DNA from: Bifidobacterium erythrocebi
GTDB lineage: Bacteria > Actinomycetota > Actinomycetes > Actinomycetales > Bifidobacteriaceae
Length of the DNA stretch: 64,000 nt
Reading direction: 5' to 3'
NCBI RefSeq assembly: GCF_012932675.1
Contig: NZ_JAAIIF010000008.1
Span: forward strand, 186,001 to 250,000
Made by a program: the position numbers and the translations under genes. Shown one piece after another: positions 37,887 to 47,280 of the stretch; the stretch's first letter is position 1, and each line of letters opens with the position of its first letter. The notes under the pieces were generated by a model that was not told the origin of the DNA, searched no databases, and saw nothing but the letters and a program-made list of their open reading frames with translations.

Positions 37887-39443
37887 TCATAGCGCTTTCA
37901 ACTGTGCCGCAATCTGGACGGCCTCGACGCTTGCCTCGGCCTTGTTGCGGGTTTCCTGCCATTCGTTCTGCGGCACGGAGTCGAGCACGATTCCCGCCCC
38001 CGCCTGCACGCTGGCCTCATGGTCGCGCAGGAAGGCCGTGCGGATGGCGATGGCCATGTCCATGTTCCCGGAGAAATCGAAATAGCCGACGGTTCCGCCG
38101 TAGATGCCGCGATCGGCAGGCTCAAGCTCGTCGATGATCTCGATGGCGCGGGGCTTCGGGGCCCCGGACAGCGTGCCTGCGGGGAAGGCCGAGGTGAACA
38201 CGTCGAAAGCCGTCATGCCATCGCTCAGCGTGCCGGTCACGGTGGAGCAGATATGCATGATGTGGCTGAATCGCTTGATGTCCATCAGCTTGACCACTTC
38301 CACGCTTTCCGGCTTGCACACGCGGCTCAGATCGTTGCGTGACAGGTCGACGAGCATGATGTGCTCGCTGCGTTCCTTGGGATCGGCGAGTAGCTCCTTG
38401 GCAAGCTTCTCGTCTTCCTCGGGCGTCGCGCCTCGCGGGCGGGAACCTGCGATCGGGAAGGTCATGGCGTGGCCGTTGTCGACCTTGATCAGGGTTTCCG
38501 GGCTGGAGCCGACGACGTTAAACGTACGACCCTTGGTATCAGTCAACGCGAAGAAGTACATGTACGGACTTGGGTTCAGCGTGCGCAGCACACGGTACAC
38601 GTCGAAGGGGTCCGCCGGCGAATCGATGTCGAGACGTTGGGAGATGACGGTCTGGAACACATCGCCGTCGATGATGTGCTTCTTCGTCTCTTCGACCGCC
38701 TGCTCGTAATGCGACTTTTCCGTACGGAATCGCAGCTCCGGCTGCGGCACATGCGGGTCGAGCACGTTGATGCGCGCCTCCCCCGGCGTCGGCGTCGCGG
38801 CCTGCCGCTGCATGGCGTCGAGACGTTCGATGGCGTTATCGAAGGCCCAATCCGCACGAGTCGGCTTGTCATCGACGTTCACGGCGTTGGCAATCAGCCA
38901 GACCGAACCCGACACATGGTCGACCACCGCGATATCGGTGGCGAGGGCGAGTACCAGCTCCGGCTGATCCGTCTCGTTCGGGGCCTTGCCGCGCAGGGTG
39001 GGTTCCCAATGGCGAATCACATCCCAGCCGACCGTGCCGACCAGTCCGGATGTCAGATTCGGCAGACCCGCGACCTTCGGGGTCTTCAGCGTCTTCAGCG
39101 TGGCGTGGGCGACTTCCAGCACATCGCCATGCGTGGGCACTCCGGCAGGCACCTGGCCGAGCCAATCGGCCTGACCGTTGTTCGAACGCAACTGGGCGAT
39201 GGAATTCACGCCGATGAAGCTGTACCGGCTCCAGGTGCCGCCGAATTCGGCCGATTCGAGGATGAACGTGCCGCTGCGCCCGGCGGCGAGACGTTCGTAG
39301 AAACCGACGGGGGTAAGCGAATCCGCAAGCAGACGACGCACGATGGGGATGATGCGGTAGCCTTCATCGGCAAGCTCGTGGAACTGTTCGCGCGACGGCC
39401 AGGTCTCCCCCCAGCGCAGATGTTCGACGCTGCACTGTTCCAT
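37887..39443 (-). CDS. trpE: Anthranilate synthase component I
   Basis: Makes anthranilate from chorismate (518 residues). The chorismate-binding domain is complete: the Mg/chorismate segments [39 protein letters not shown], and the C-terminal [16 protein letters not shown] and [24 protein letters not shown]. The ATG at 39443 overlaps the hisI stop by one base (TGATG) and has GGAGGAG 5 nt upstream. The glutamine-amidotransferase partner trpG is not nearby. Confidence 0.95.
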   Translation of the reverse strand: MEQCSVEHLRWGETWPSREQFHELADEGYRIIPIVRRLLADSLTPVGFYERLAAGRSGTFILESAEFGGTWSRYSFIGVNSIAQLRSNNGQADWLGQVPAGVPTHGDVLEVAHATLKTLKTPKVAGLPNLTSGLVGTVGWDVIRHWEPTLRGKAPNETDQPELVLALATDIAVVDHVSGSVWLIANAVNVDDKPTRADWAFDNAIERLDAMQRQAATPTPGEARINVLDPHVPQPELRFRTEKSHYEQAVEETKKHIIDGDVFQTVISQRLDIDSPADPFDVYRVLRTLNPSPYMYFFALTDTKGRTFNVVGSSPETLIKVDNGHAMTFPIAGSRPRGATPEEDEKLAKELLADPKERSEHIMLVDLSRNDLSRVCKPESVEVVKLMDIKRFSHIMHICSTVTGTLSDGMTAFDVFTSAFPAGTLSGAPKPRAIEIIDELEPADRGIYGGTVGYFDFSGNMDMAIAIRTAFLRDHEASVQAGAGIVLDSVPQNEWQETRNKAEASVEAVQIAAQLKAL

Positions 39444-39832
39444 CACTGCTCCTCCTCGGGTCTGAATCCCTCGACGACGGGCAGCGGGCCGCCCTCGTCG
39501 AAGCAGCTGCGCTTTCCGGTGTGGCAGGCGGCACCCACCTGGTCGACCTCCACCAGTAGGGCGTCGCCGTCGCAATCCAGGGACACGCCCTTGACGTACT
39601 GCACATGCCCGGAGGTGTCGCCCTTGCGCCAGTATTCCTGGCGGGAGCGCGACCAGAAGGTCACTCGTCCGGTGGTCAGGGTGCGGCGCAGCGCCTCATC
39701 GTCCATATACCCCACCATGAGCACGTCGCGAGTGTCGTACTGCTGCACGACGGCCGCGACCAGGCCCTTGTCGTCGCGCTTGAGACGCGATGCGATTGCG
39801 GGATCGAGCGTTATGGAATTGTCGTATTGCAT
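39443..39832 (-). CDS. hisI: Phosphoribosyl-AMP cyclohydrolase
   Basis: Third step of histidine synthesis, opening the adenine ring. The roughly 130-residue protein has the core [17 protein letters not shown], the metal-binding LDCDGDALL and the zinc motif ACHTGKRSC. The start is uncertain: ATG at 39832 or GTG at 39844, neither with a good ribosome-binding site. It lies between hisF and trpE, coupled to trpE by a TGATG overlap, physically joining the two pathways. Confidence 0.92.
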   Translation of the reverse strand: MQYDNSITLDPAIASRLKRDDKGLVAAVVQQYDTRDVLMVGYMDDEALRRTLTTGRVTFWSRSRQEYWRKGDTSGHVQYVKGVSLDCDGDALLVEVDQVGAACHTGKRSCFDEGGPLPVVEGFRPEEEQ

Positions 39833-39869
39833 TCTCGGTGTCACTTCTTCATTCGGGGATGGTTAACAA

Positions 39870-40640
39870 TCAACGGACGGCGTACCCGGCACGGCGCAAT
39901 TCCGCCTTGACGTCGGCAATCGTCATTCTGCCGTAATGGAACACGGATGCGGCGAGCACGGCGTCGGCACCGGCGGCGATGGCCGGGGGGAAGTCCTCGA
40001 CCTTGCCCGCACCGCCTGATGCGATGATCGGAATGTTGACTTCGCGGCGGACGGCCCTGATCATCTCAAGATCGAACCCGGACTGCGTGCCGTCGGCATC
40101 CATGGAATTAAGCAGGATCTCGCCGGCGCCAAGCTCCTGCGCACGCTTCACCCACCATATGGCGTCGATGCCGGTGGACTTGCGGCCACCCATTGTGGTG
40201 ACCTCGAACCCGGACTGCGTGTGCCGTTCCCCCCGCTCGCGGCGTGCGTCCACGGAAAGCACCAGAACCTGGTTGCCGAAACGCTCGGCGACACGGCTGA
40301 TCAACGTCGGATCGTTGATGGCCGCGGTGTTGACGCCGACCTTGTCCGCACCGCAGCGCAGCAGGGAATCGACGTCCTCCGGCGTGCGCACGCCGCCGCC
40401 GACCGTCATCGGGATGAATACCTGTTCCGCGGTGCGGCTGACCACATCGACCATGGTCTGGCGATGGGAGCTGGAAGCCGTCACGTCCAGGAACGTCAGC
40501 TCATCGGCACCCTGCCGATAGTATTCCGCCGCAAGTTCGACCGGATCGCCGGCATCCTTAAGGTTCTCGAAATGGACGCCTTTCACCACACGACCGGCAT
40601 CAACATCCAGACATGGAATAACTCGTACCGCCAGCGACAT
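39870..40640 (-). CDS. hisF: Imidazole glycerol phosphate synthase subunit HisF
   Basis: Cyclase subunit that works with HisH to make imidazole-glycerol phosphate. The 256-residue TIM barrel has the catalytic aspartates in [14 protein letters not shown] (near residue 12) and LSVDARRE, and the phosphate-binding [12 protein letters not shown]. It is the first gene of the minus-strand run down to 27.7 kb. HisH, HisA, HisB, HisC and HisD are not in this window. Confidence 0.95.
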   Translation of the reverse strand: MSLAVRVIPCLDVDAGRVVKGVHFENLKDAGDPVELAAEYYRQGADELTFLDVTASSSHRQTMVDVVSRTAEQVFIPMTVGGGVRTPEDVDSLLRCGADKVGVNTAAINDPTLISRVAERFGNQVLVLSVDARRERGERHTQSGFEVTTMGGRKSTGIDAIWWVKRAQELGAGEILLNSMDADGTQSGFDLEMIRAVRREVNIPIIASGGAGKVEDFPPAIAAGADAVLAASVFHYGRMTIADVKAELRRAGYAVR

Positions 40641-40798
40641 CTTTCACTCCCCTACGAACAACTGGTCTATGATTCGGTTTTCAGACTACAGACCTTACGC
40701 TACATGGCATGGCACGAGTCCACATATTAGGCATGCCAGCGCCGCGTATCCAACGAATTCAAAGGCTATGATTCATTAGCCTTGCGTGGTTGCACAAC

Positions 40799-40836
40799 GG
40801 GGGCGGGATCGCCGTGCATGAAACGATCCCCGCCCC
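40799..40836 (-). terminator. Hairpin after rlmN
   Basis: GGGGGCGGGATCG (40799-40811) against CGATCCCCGCCCC (40824-40836), 13 bp with one offset, 12 nt loop, 22 nt after the rlmN stop on the minus strand. It separates rlmN from the hisF operon; the T-tract is weak. Confidence 0.65.
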
Positions 40837-40857
40837 GTCGCATTTCGCGTTTTGTCG

Positions 40858-42021
40858 TCAGCGTTCCTTGGCGGCAAGCTGCCCGCATGCGCCGTCGATA
40901 TCCTGGCCTCGGGTATCGCGCAGTGTGGCGGTGATGCCGGCGGCATGCAGGATGTCGAGGAAACGCTTCTCGTCCTCCGGCTTCGAGGCGGTCCACTTGG
41001 AACCCTCGATGGGGTTGAGCGGAATGGGGTTCACATGCGCCCAATCATCCCCATAATGGTTCAGACGCTTGGCCAGCAGCCTGGCATGCTCCGCTTGATC
41101 GTTGATGCCGCGCATCAGCGCGTATTCGATGCTGACACGGCGCTTGGAGGCGAGCCAATAATCGTGCGCCGCATCGAGCACCGCCGTCGTGTTGAAACGC
41201 TTGTTCATCGGCACGAGCTCGTCGCGAAGCTCGTCGCTCGGCGCATGCAGCGACACCGCGAGACGAACGGGGATGCCCTCTTCGGTGAGCTTCCTGATGC
41301 CCGGCACGACGCCGACCGTGGACACCGTGATGTTGCGTGCCGAAATGCCGAACCCCTGGGGAGGCAACGCCGAGATCTGGCGCACCGCCGACAGCACGGA
41401 CCTGTAGTTGCCCATCGGCTCGCCCATGCCCATGAACACGATATTGCTCAGACGGCCGGGGCCGCCGGCGACCTCGCCCTCCCTCATCATCCGTGCGGCG
41501 ACACGCACCTGTTCGAGGATCTCGCCGGTGGACATGTTACGTGTCAACCCCAGCTGACCGGTCGCACAGAATGGGCATCCCATGCCGCATCCGACCTGGG
41601 ACGAGATGCACAAGGTGGTGCGGGTGGGATACCTCATGAGCACGGATTCGATATGCGCGCCGTCGAACAGTCTCCACAGCGTCTTGATGGTGGTGCCGTT
41701 ATCGGCCACCTGCCGTGTGACCTCGGTGATGAGGTTGGGGAAGAAGGCCTCTTCGGCCTCGGCGCGCTTGGCTGCGGGGAAATCGGTGAAGTCCGCGGCG
41801 TTCACGTCGAAATGGCCGTAATAGTGGTTGGCAAGCTGCTTGACGCGGAATTTCGGCAGGCCGAGCTCCTTGACCTTGGCGATGCGTTCGTCTTCGCTCA
41901 TGTCGGTAAAATGCACTGGAGGCTTGCCACGGCGGGCATGGTCCTTGGAGAGCACATCGCGGAACGCGCCTTCGGTTCCGCCTTCGGTAATGCCGGTTTC
42001 GGGGATTTCAGAGGAAGTCAT
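40858..42021 (-). CDS. rlmN: 23S rRNA/tRNA adenine-2-C-methyltransferase RlmN
   Basis: Radical SAM enzyme that methylates C2 of A2503 in 23S rRNA and A37 of some tRNAs. The 387-residue protein has the iron-sulfur motif CGMGCPFC in SQVGCGMGCPFCATGQ, the catalytic loop near residue 365-380 (AAGITATLRDTRGQDIDGACGQL) containing the methyl-carrying Cys, and GMGEPMGNY. It follows cdsA after the hairpin at 42080-42120. Confidence 0.95.
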   Translation of the reverse strand: MTSSEIPETGITEGGTEGAFRDVLSKDHARRGKPPVHFTDMSEDERIAKVKELGLPKFRVKQLANHYYGHFDVNAADFTDFPAAKRAEAEEAFFPNLITEVTRQVADNGTTIKTLWRLFDGAHIESVLMRYPTRTTLCISSQVGCGMGCPFCATGQLGLTRNMSTGEILEQVRVAARMMREGEVAGGPGRLSNIVFMGMGEPMGNYRSVLSAVRQISALPPQGFGISARNITVSTVGVVPGIRKLTEEGIPVRLAVSLHAPSDELRDELVPMNKRFNTTAVLDAAHDYWLASKRRVSIEYALMRGINDQAEHARLLAKRLNHYGDDWAHVNPIPLNPIEGSKWTASKPEDEKRFLDILHAAGITATLRDTRGQDIDGACGQLAAKER

Positions 42022-42079
42022 AGGTTCTTCGCTTCGTTTGGTTCGTTTGGATTACATTGGATAACGTTTGGTCTGCAAT

Positions 42080-42120
42080 GCAAGAGTGCCCGTGCATGGA
42101 TTGTGCACGGGCACTCTTGC
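42080..42120 (-). terminator. Terminator of cdsA
   Basis: Perfect 17 bp stem starting GCAAGAGTGCCC (42080-42096), 7 nt loop, closing at 42104-42120. It lies 20 nt after the cdsA stop and before the rlmN start on the minus strand. Confidence 0.82.
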
Positions 42121-42140
42121 GGGTAGCGGGAACACCCGGA

Positions 42141-43127
42141 TCACATGCCGGTGAACCACAGCAGGATGCAGGTGAACGGCGCCGCCATCAGAATCGAATC
42201 GACGCGATCCATCACGCCACCGTGCCCCTTGAGCAGATGGCCCATGTCCTTGAGACCGAGGTCGCGCTTGATCATGGATGCGCACAGATCGCCGAACGTG
42301 CCGATGACGCCCACCAGGATTCCCATCACGACGGGGACCCACCACCGCGCGGCCCAGACCTGCGGGGTGTAGGTGCAGAACATCACCGCAAAGGCGCCGA
42401 CCATGGCGAACAGCACTGATCCGGCAAGGCCTTCCCAGCTCTTCTTGGGGGAAATGCGCGGGGAAAGCTTGTGCTTGCCCAGCCAGGCACCGGCGAACAG
42501 ACCACCGGTGTCGGACAGCGCCGGCAGGAAGACGAGCATGATGGCATGGGCCACCGGATGCCCGTGGAAGGTCAACGGCATGATGATGCACGATGCCAGA
42601 ACCGGGATGTACAGCACGGTAAGCACGGAGACCGCCACATGGCTCAGACGGCTGTGATGCTGCTCTCCCCCGTCATGGTTGAAGGAGGATTCGAGCCGTG
42701 CGCCCGCCTCGGTATGGGAGAGCTTGTCCGCGACCGCAAGCGAAAGCCTGTTGCCGAAGCTCAGCTTCGCCGTGGCCGAAAGCGCCACCAGCATGATGGA
42801 GGCCATGGCACACAGCGACATGGCCACAACATGCAGCGGCGAGTAGTAGGTCGCCAGCAGCGTGCATGCCGAGCATATCCACAGCATGAACACCGGAATA
42901 TGCAGTCCCGCCGTCGCGAAATCGACTCGGAGCTCCCACAGGGCCAGCACCATGAACACCACGACAAGCGCGACGAACAGATCGATGCTTATCAGCAGGC
43001 ATCCGAGAATGATCGCAATCAGCAGCACTGCCGTGGCGATGGCCTGGGGCATGTTGCGGCCGGTTTTCTTGTTGATCTGGTCGAGCGTCACCTCGGCCTG
43101 ATCATGGAGTTGATCATTATGTTCCAT
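42141..43127 (-). CDS. cdsA: Phosphatidate cytidylyltransferase
   Basis: Makes CDP-diacylglycerol, the precursor used by PgsA. The 328-residue membrane protein has about eight hydrophobic segments; the C-terminal family signature KRDLGLKDMGHLLKGHGG-x-MDRVDS is intact. The N terminus (about 35 residues) is hydrophilic. The ATG at 43127 follows frr by 25 nt; no strong ribosome-binding site is visible. The order rpsB-tsf-pyrH-frr-cdsA is conserved in many bacteria. Confidence 0.93.
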   Translation of the reverse strand: MEHNDQLHDQAEVTLDQINKKTGRNMPQAIATAVLLIAIILGCLLISIDLFVALVVVFMVLALWELRVDFATAGLHIPVFMLWICSACTLLATYYSPLHVVAMSLCAMASIMLVALSATAKLSFGNRLSLAVADKLSHTEAGARLESSFNHDGGEQHHSRLSHVAVSVLTVLYIPVLASCIIMPLTFHGHPVAHAIMLVFLPALSDTGGLFAGAWLGKHKLSPRISPKKSWEGLAGSVLFAMVGAFAVMFCTYTPQVWAARWWVPVVMGILVGVIGTFGDLCASMIKRDLGLKDMGHLLKGHGGVMDRVDSILMAAPFTCILLWFTGM

Positions 43128-43152
43128 ATTCGATGTACCGGGAGGCTGCGAA

Positions 43153-43707
43153 TCAGACCTCCATGATCTCCTTCTGCTTGGTCTCAAGCAGGGCATCGAT
43201 ATCGTCGGTGACGGACTTGGTGACCTTGTCGAGCTCCTTGAGCAGACGATCGCCCTCGTCCTCGCCCATATCGCCGTCCTTGACGGACTTGTCGATGGAT
43301 TCCTTGGCCTTACGGCGGATGTTGCGCACCGCGACCTTGCCGTCCTCGGCCTTGCCCTTGGCCAGCTTGACGTATTCCTTGCGGCGCTCCTCGGTGAGTT
43401 CGGGCATGGTCAGTCGGATGACGTTGCCGTCGCGGTTGGGGCTCACACCGAGATCGGAATTGCGGATGGCCTTCTCCACCGCGCCGGCCTGGGAGGCATC
43501 GAACGGGGTGACGGCCAGGGTACGCGGCTCCGGGACGCCGATGGATGCGACGGCCTTGATTGGCGTGGGTGCGCCGTAGTAGTCGACCATGATGCCGTTG
43601 AGCAGTGCGGGGTTCGCACGACCGGTACGGATGCCGGCGAAGTTCTCCTTGGTGTTCTCCACGGTCTTGGCCATCTGTTCCTTGGCCTGTTCGATTACGC
43701 TTGCCAT
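43153..43707 (-). CDS. frr: Ribosome recycling factor
   Basis: Splits the post-termination ribosome with EF-G. The 184-residue protein has the usual three-helix bundle: IRTGRANPALLNGI, the beta-domain PNRDGNVIRLTMPELTEERR and VAVRNIRRKAKESI near the C terminus. It is 45 nt downstream of pyrH and 25 nt upstream of cdsA on the minus strand. Confidence 0.97.
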   Translation of the reverse strand: MASVIEQAKEQMAKTVENTKENFAGIRTGRANPALLNGIMVDYYGAPTPIKAVASIGVPEPRTLAVTPFDASQAGAVEKAIRNSDLGVSPNRDGNVIRLTMPELTEERRKEYVKLAKGKAEDGKVAVRNIRRKAKESIDKSVKDGDMGEDEGDRLLKELDKVTKSVTDDIDALLETKQKEIMEV

Positions 43708-43752
43708 TATTGCTCCTTGATTACGTTGGTGTTTGGAATTGATTGTACGTGG

Positions 43753-44502
43753 TCAGTCTGCCACACGCGATTCCGCGGTGGAGACCAGCGTGCCGATGTC
43801 TTCGCCGACCAGGGCACGGGTCACGTTTCCGGCGCCTTCGAGTCCGAATACGCGGATCCGCTTCCGGTTGTCGCGCGCCATGGACAGCGCGGACGCATCC
43901 ATGACCGCAAGATTGTCGACCAGCGCGCGGTTGTAGCTCAGCGTCTCGAAGCGCTTGGCGTTCTCGTCCTTGCGGGGGTCGGCGGTGTACACGCCGTCGA
44001 CGCCGTTCTTGCCCATGAGCACCTCGTCGCAGTGGATTTCCAACGAGCGCTGGATGGATACCGTGTCGGTGGAGAAGTACGGCATGCCGGCACCGGCGCC
44101 GAAGATCACTACACGGCCCTTCTCCAGGTGACGAATGGCCTTGAGCGGAATATACGGCTCGGCGACCTGCCCCATGGTGATGGCGGTCTGGACGCGAGTG
44201 GCCTGGCCCTCCTGCTCAAGGAAGTCCTGCAGTGCCAGGCAGTTCATCACAGTGCCGAGCATGCCCATGTAATCGCCGCGGGAACGGTCGATGCCCGCCT
44301 GCTGCAGCTCCGCGCCGCGGAAGAAGTTGCCGCCGCCGACCACGATTGCGACCTGTACGCCTTTGTCCACGGCCGGAACGATTTCCGAAGCGATGCGACG
44401 CACCACATGGGTGTCGATGCCGACCTTGCCACCGCCGAATGCCTCGCCGGAGAGCTTGAGCAGAACTCTGCGCGGCTTATCGCCTGCATTTTCGCCAGTC
44501 AT
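43753..44502 (-). CDS. pyrH: UMP kinase
   Basis: Phosphorylates UMP to UDP; hexameric amino-acid-kinase fold. The 249-residue protein has [12 protein letters not shown] at the start, the UMP-binding [17 protein letters not shown], and [15 protein letters not shown]. It lies between tsf and frr in the conserved translation/nucleotide cluster, but a strong terminator before it shows it can have its own promoter in the 250 bp upstream. Confidence 0.96.
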   Translation of the reverse strand: MTGENAGDKPRRVLLKLSGEAFGGGKVGIDTHVVRRIASEIVPAVDKGVQVAIVVGGGNFFRGAELQQAGIDRSRGDYMGMLGTVMNCLALQDFLEQEGQATRVQTAITMGQVAEPYIPLKAIRHLEKGRVVIFGAGAGMPYFSTDTVSIQRSLEIHCDEVLMGKNGVDGVYTADPRKDENAKRFETLSYNRALVDNLAVMDASALSMARDNRKRIRVFGLEGAGNVTRALVGEDIGTLVSTAESRVAD

Positions 44503-44680
44503 AAATTATCTTCCTTCATTGTCGCCGTCGATCCGCGCAACTGATACGCGAACCGCAAAACTACCGTCTTTCAGCATATCGAGTAACACCGACCGGCTGC
44601 GGTTCTAACGCGCGGAAAGCAGATCGACTCGTCGGCAATATCCGAAGAACATGCGATGGGGCGAACTGCACAGTACAGCA
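44503..44680. other. pyrH upstream region
   Basis: About 180 bp without a gene between the tsf terminator and the pyrH start; presumably carries the pyrH promoter on the minus strand. I can not point to a convincing -10/-35 pair. Confidence 0.4.
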
Positions 44681-44712
44681 AAAAGGCGGCCCGCACGTAT
44701 GCGAGCCGCCTT
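44678..44712 (-). terminator. Rho-independent terminator after tsf
   Basis: Stem AAGGCGGCCCGC / GCGAGCCGCCTT (44683-44694, 44701-44712; one mismatch), 6 nt loop, followed on the minus strand by a run of five T. It ends the rpsB-tsf transcript. Confidence 0.85.
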
Positions 44713-44753
44713 AAAATCCCCGCCCGAATCAAGCCGGGCGGATGGATAGGCTA

Positions 44754-45629
44754 TCAGGCCTCAGCGCCCTTGCCGACCTCGACACGGGCGAAAGCGGTGG
44801 CGGTGCCGCCGACTTCCTTGAACAGGTCGCCAACGGTCTTGGACGGATCCTTGACGTAGGCCTGCTCCAGCAGCACAGTCTCCTTGTAGAAGGCGTTCAG
44901 GCGGCCTTCGACGATCTTCGGAGCGATCTTCTCGATCACGGCTTCCGGCTTGCCCTTGCTCTTGAGCTCTTCGGTGGTCTTCTCGGTGGCCACGCGGGTC
45001 TCGGACTCCAGCACATCGGCCGGAACGTCCTCGCGGGTGAGCCACTGGGCACCCATTGCGGAGATCTGCAGAGCGGCTTCGTGAGCGACGGCTGCGCCGG
45101 CCTTGTCGGTGGCGATCATCGCGACGATGCTCGGCGGCATCTCGGCGGACTTCTTGTGGGCGTAGATCTCGACGTGCTCGCCGGAGATCTTGGCGAACTG
45201 ACCGACCTTGACATGCTCGCCGAACAGGGCGGCGGCCTCTTCGACGGCTTCCTTCACGGTGCCCTCGTCGGCCTTCGCAGCCAGCAGTTCATCGGCGGAA
45301 TCGGCTTCGGCGGCCACGGCGTAGCCCAGCACGGTGTCGGCGAACTCGACGAACTTCGGGGTCTTGGCCACGAAGTCGGTCTCGGAGTTCAGCTCGACGG
45401 CGTAGCCGGTCTCACCGTTCGCGGTCTCGATGACCTTGGAGGCGATGGTGCCTTCCTGAGCGGCGCGGCCTTCGCGCTTGCCTGCTGCGGCGATGCCCTT
45501 GGCGCGGATGATTTCCTTGGCGCGGGCGACGTCGCCTTCAGCCTCGGTGAGGGCCTTCTTGACGTCCATCATGCCGGCACCGGTGTCTTCACGCACCTGC
45601 TTGATCAAAGCGGCGGTAATTGCTGCCAT
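44754..45629 (-). CDS. tsf: Translation elongation factor Ts
   Basis: Guanine-nucleotide exchange factor for EF-Tu (291 residues). The N-terminal UBA-like domain contains VREDTGAGMMDVKKALTEAEGD. The core segments follow: ELNSETDFVA with the TDFV exchange motif, and MGAQWLTREDVP. It follows rpsB by 113 nt, with a hairpin in between. Confidence 0.97.
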   Translation of the reverse strand: MAAITAALIKQVREDTGAGMMDVKKALTEAEGDVARAKEIIRAKGIAAAGKREGRAAQEGTIASKVIETANGETGYAVELNSETDFVAKTPKFVEFADTVLGYAVAAEADSADELLAAKADEGTVKEAVEEAAALFGEHVKVGQFAKISGEHVEIYAHKKSAEMPPSIVAMIATDKAGAAVAHEAALQISAMGAQWLTREDVPADVLESETRVATEKTTEELKSKGKPEAVIEKIAPKIVEGRLNAFYKETVLLEQAYVKDPSKTVGDLFKEVGGTATAFARVEVGKGAEA

Positions 45630-45684
45630 AGTATTCGTTCTCCCTATATATGGAACTTGTTCGACAGATTAAACAGTAGTTGTT

Positions 45685-45735
45685 GAAAAAAGCGTTCGTC
45701 GGGGGACACGACATTGACGGCGCGTCCCCCGACGA
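45685..45735 (-). terminator. Hairpin between rpsB and tsf
   Basis: CGTCGGGGGAC / GTCCCCCGACG (45698-45708, 45725-45735), perfect 11 bp stem followed on the minus strand by six T (45688-45693). It looks like a full terminator inside the rpsB-tsf operon, either partial or regulated, or tsf has its own promoter. Confidence 0.75.
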
Positions 45736-45742
45736 TGCCGAA

Positions 45743-46552
45743 TCACTCAGCCTTAGCGGCTTCGTCGGCCTTGGCCTCGGGAGCCTGGTTCTCCAGGAGC
45801 TCCTTCTCCCAAGCGGCCATCGGCTGCTCGGCGGCTTCGCCTTCGGCCTTGGTGGCCTTGCCGGAACGCTCGATCAGGCCCTCGGCGACTGCGTCGGCCA
45901 TCAGGCTGGTCAGCAGCTCGATGCCGCGGATGGCGTCATCGTTGGCCGGGATCGGGTACTCGACGGCTTCCGGATCGGTGTTGGTGTCGACGATGGCGAC
46001 GACCGGGATGCCCAGCTTGTGGGCTTCCTCAACGGCCAGGGCTTCCTTGTTGATGTCGACCACGAACATGGCGGACGGGGTACGGCCCATGTTGCGGATA
46101 CCGCCCAGCTGCTTGTTCAGCTTGTCCTTCTCGCGCTCGAGCAGCAGCAGTTCCTTCTTGGTCAGGCCGGAGCCATGGACATCGGTGAAGTCGATCTCTT
46201 CGAGTTCCTTCAGGCGGGCGACACGCTTGGACACGGTCTGGAAGTTGGTCAGCATACCGCCGAGCCAGCGCTCGGAAACGTACGGCATGTTCACGCGGGT
46301 GGCCTGGGCGGACACGGCTTCCTGAGCCTGCTTCTTGGTGCCGACGAAGAGCACGGTGCCGTTGTGGGCAACGGTGGACTTGATGAAGTCATAGGCGACA
46401 TCAATCATGTCGAGGGACTTGAACAGGTTGATGATGTGGATGCCGTTACGCTGGGTGAGGATGAACTGCTTCATCTTCGGGTTCCAACGACGGGTCTGGT
46501 GACCGAAGTGCAGGCCTGCCTTCAGCATTTCGCTCATAGTAATCTGAGCCAT
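45743..46552 (-). CDS. rpsB: 30S ribosomal protein S2
   Basis: Ribosomal protein S2 (269 residues). The start [27 protein letters not shown] is the family N terminus and sets the ATG at 46552. The segments [27 protein letters not shown] and [14 protein letters not shown] are conserved. The last 35 residues form an Ala/Glu/Lys-rich acidic tail seen in actinobacterial S2 proteins. The longer upstream frame is not used. Confidence 0.97.
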   Translation of the reverse strand: MAQITMSEMLKAGLHFGHQTRRWNPKMKQFILTQRNGIHIINLFKSLDMIDVAYDFIKSTVAHNGTVLFVGTKKQAQEAVSAQATRVNMPYVSERWLGGMLTNFQTVSKRVARLKELEEIDFTDVHGSGLTKKELLLLEREKDKLNKQLGGIRNMGRTPSAMFVVDINKEALAVEEAHKLGIPVVAIVDTNTDPEAVEYPIPANDDAIRGIELLTSLMADAVAEGLIERSGKATKAEGEAAEQPMAAWEKELLENQAPEAKADEAAKAE

Positions 46553-46767
46553 GGTATTACTACCTCTTTCTTGTCGGTTCTTGCCTGGCCATGCGCACCC
46601 GCGTGCAGCTTCCTCTCCCCTCTTGGGAATCGAAGCCGACCGACACGGGCCGTCGCGAGCATGACGCGAATTTGTCGTGCGCCGGTTGACAATATCGGTT
46701 TGGTTCCGACCGCCAGCGACTGTGGTCGGCACCGGTTGACGCACAATCGGCAACAATACCATGCCGC
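46553..46767. other. rpsB upstream (leader) region
   Basis: About 215 bp on the minus strand between def and rpsB. It must hold the rpsB promoter and a long leader; AAAGAGG near the rpsB start is the ribosome-binding site. No specific known leader motif recognised. Confidence 0.4.
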
Positions 46768-46787
46768 CCCGCCAAATGACGGGGCAG
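46768..46787 (-). terminator. Short hairpin after def
   Basis: GCCCCG-N8-CGGGGC (46768-46773, 46782-46787) located 7 nt after the def stop on the minus strand. No T-tract, so only a possible terminator. Confidence 0.4.
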
Positions 46788-46794
46788 TATGGTG

Positions 46795-47277
46795 TCAGTG
46801 GTGGTTGCGCATGTAGCGCATCGCCTCCCTGCGCTCTTCCTTCTCAAGCCTGTCAAGGTAGACATGGCCGTCGAGATGATCGCATTCGTGCTGCAGCATG
46901 CGTCCGAACAGACCATGCCCCTCCAGAACAACCTGCTTGCCGTCCAGATCGATGCCGCGTACGCGGGCATAATCGGCGCGGCGGGTCTTGTACCACAGTC
47001 CGGGAACGGACAGGCATCCTTCGTCGCCGTACTGCTCGCCGGACTTCTCCTCGATGACCGGATTCAGGATGTAGCCGATCTTGCCGTCGATGTTGTACGA
47101 GAACGCCCTCAGGTTCACGCCGATCTGGTTTGCGGACAATCCGGCACGACCCGGGTCATCGACGGTCTGCACCAGATCCTCGACCAGTCGACGCACCGCC
47201 GGCGTGATCTCCTTGATCTCGTCGCACGGGGTGCGCAGCACCGGATCGGGGACTACTCTGATTTCGCGAATGGCCAC
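46795..47277 (-). CDS. def: Peptide deformylase
   Basis: Removes the formyl group from nascent proteins; metalloenzyme. Motif [10 protein letters not shown] with the metal Cys and motif [11 protein letters not shown] with two metal His and the catalytic Glu are intact. Motif I reads GLSANQ where GLAAPQ-like sequence is usual, a conservative variation. Length 160 fits. The start lies 3 nt after the acyl-CoA synthetase stop, so they are co-transcribed. Confidence 0.93.
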   Translation of the reverse strand: MAIREIRVVPDPVLRTPCDEIKEITPAVRRLVEDLVQTVDDPGRAGLSANQIGVNLRAFSYNIDGKIGYILNPVIEEKSGEQYGDEGCLSVPGLWYKTRRADYARVRGIDLDGKQVVLEGHGLFGRMLQHECDHLDGHVYLDRLEKEERREAMRYMRNHH

Positions 47278-47280
47278 GAC

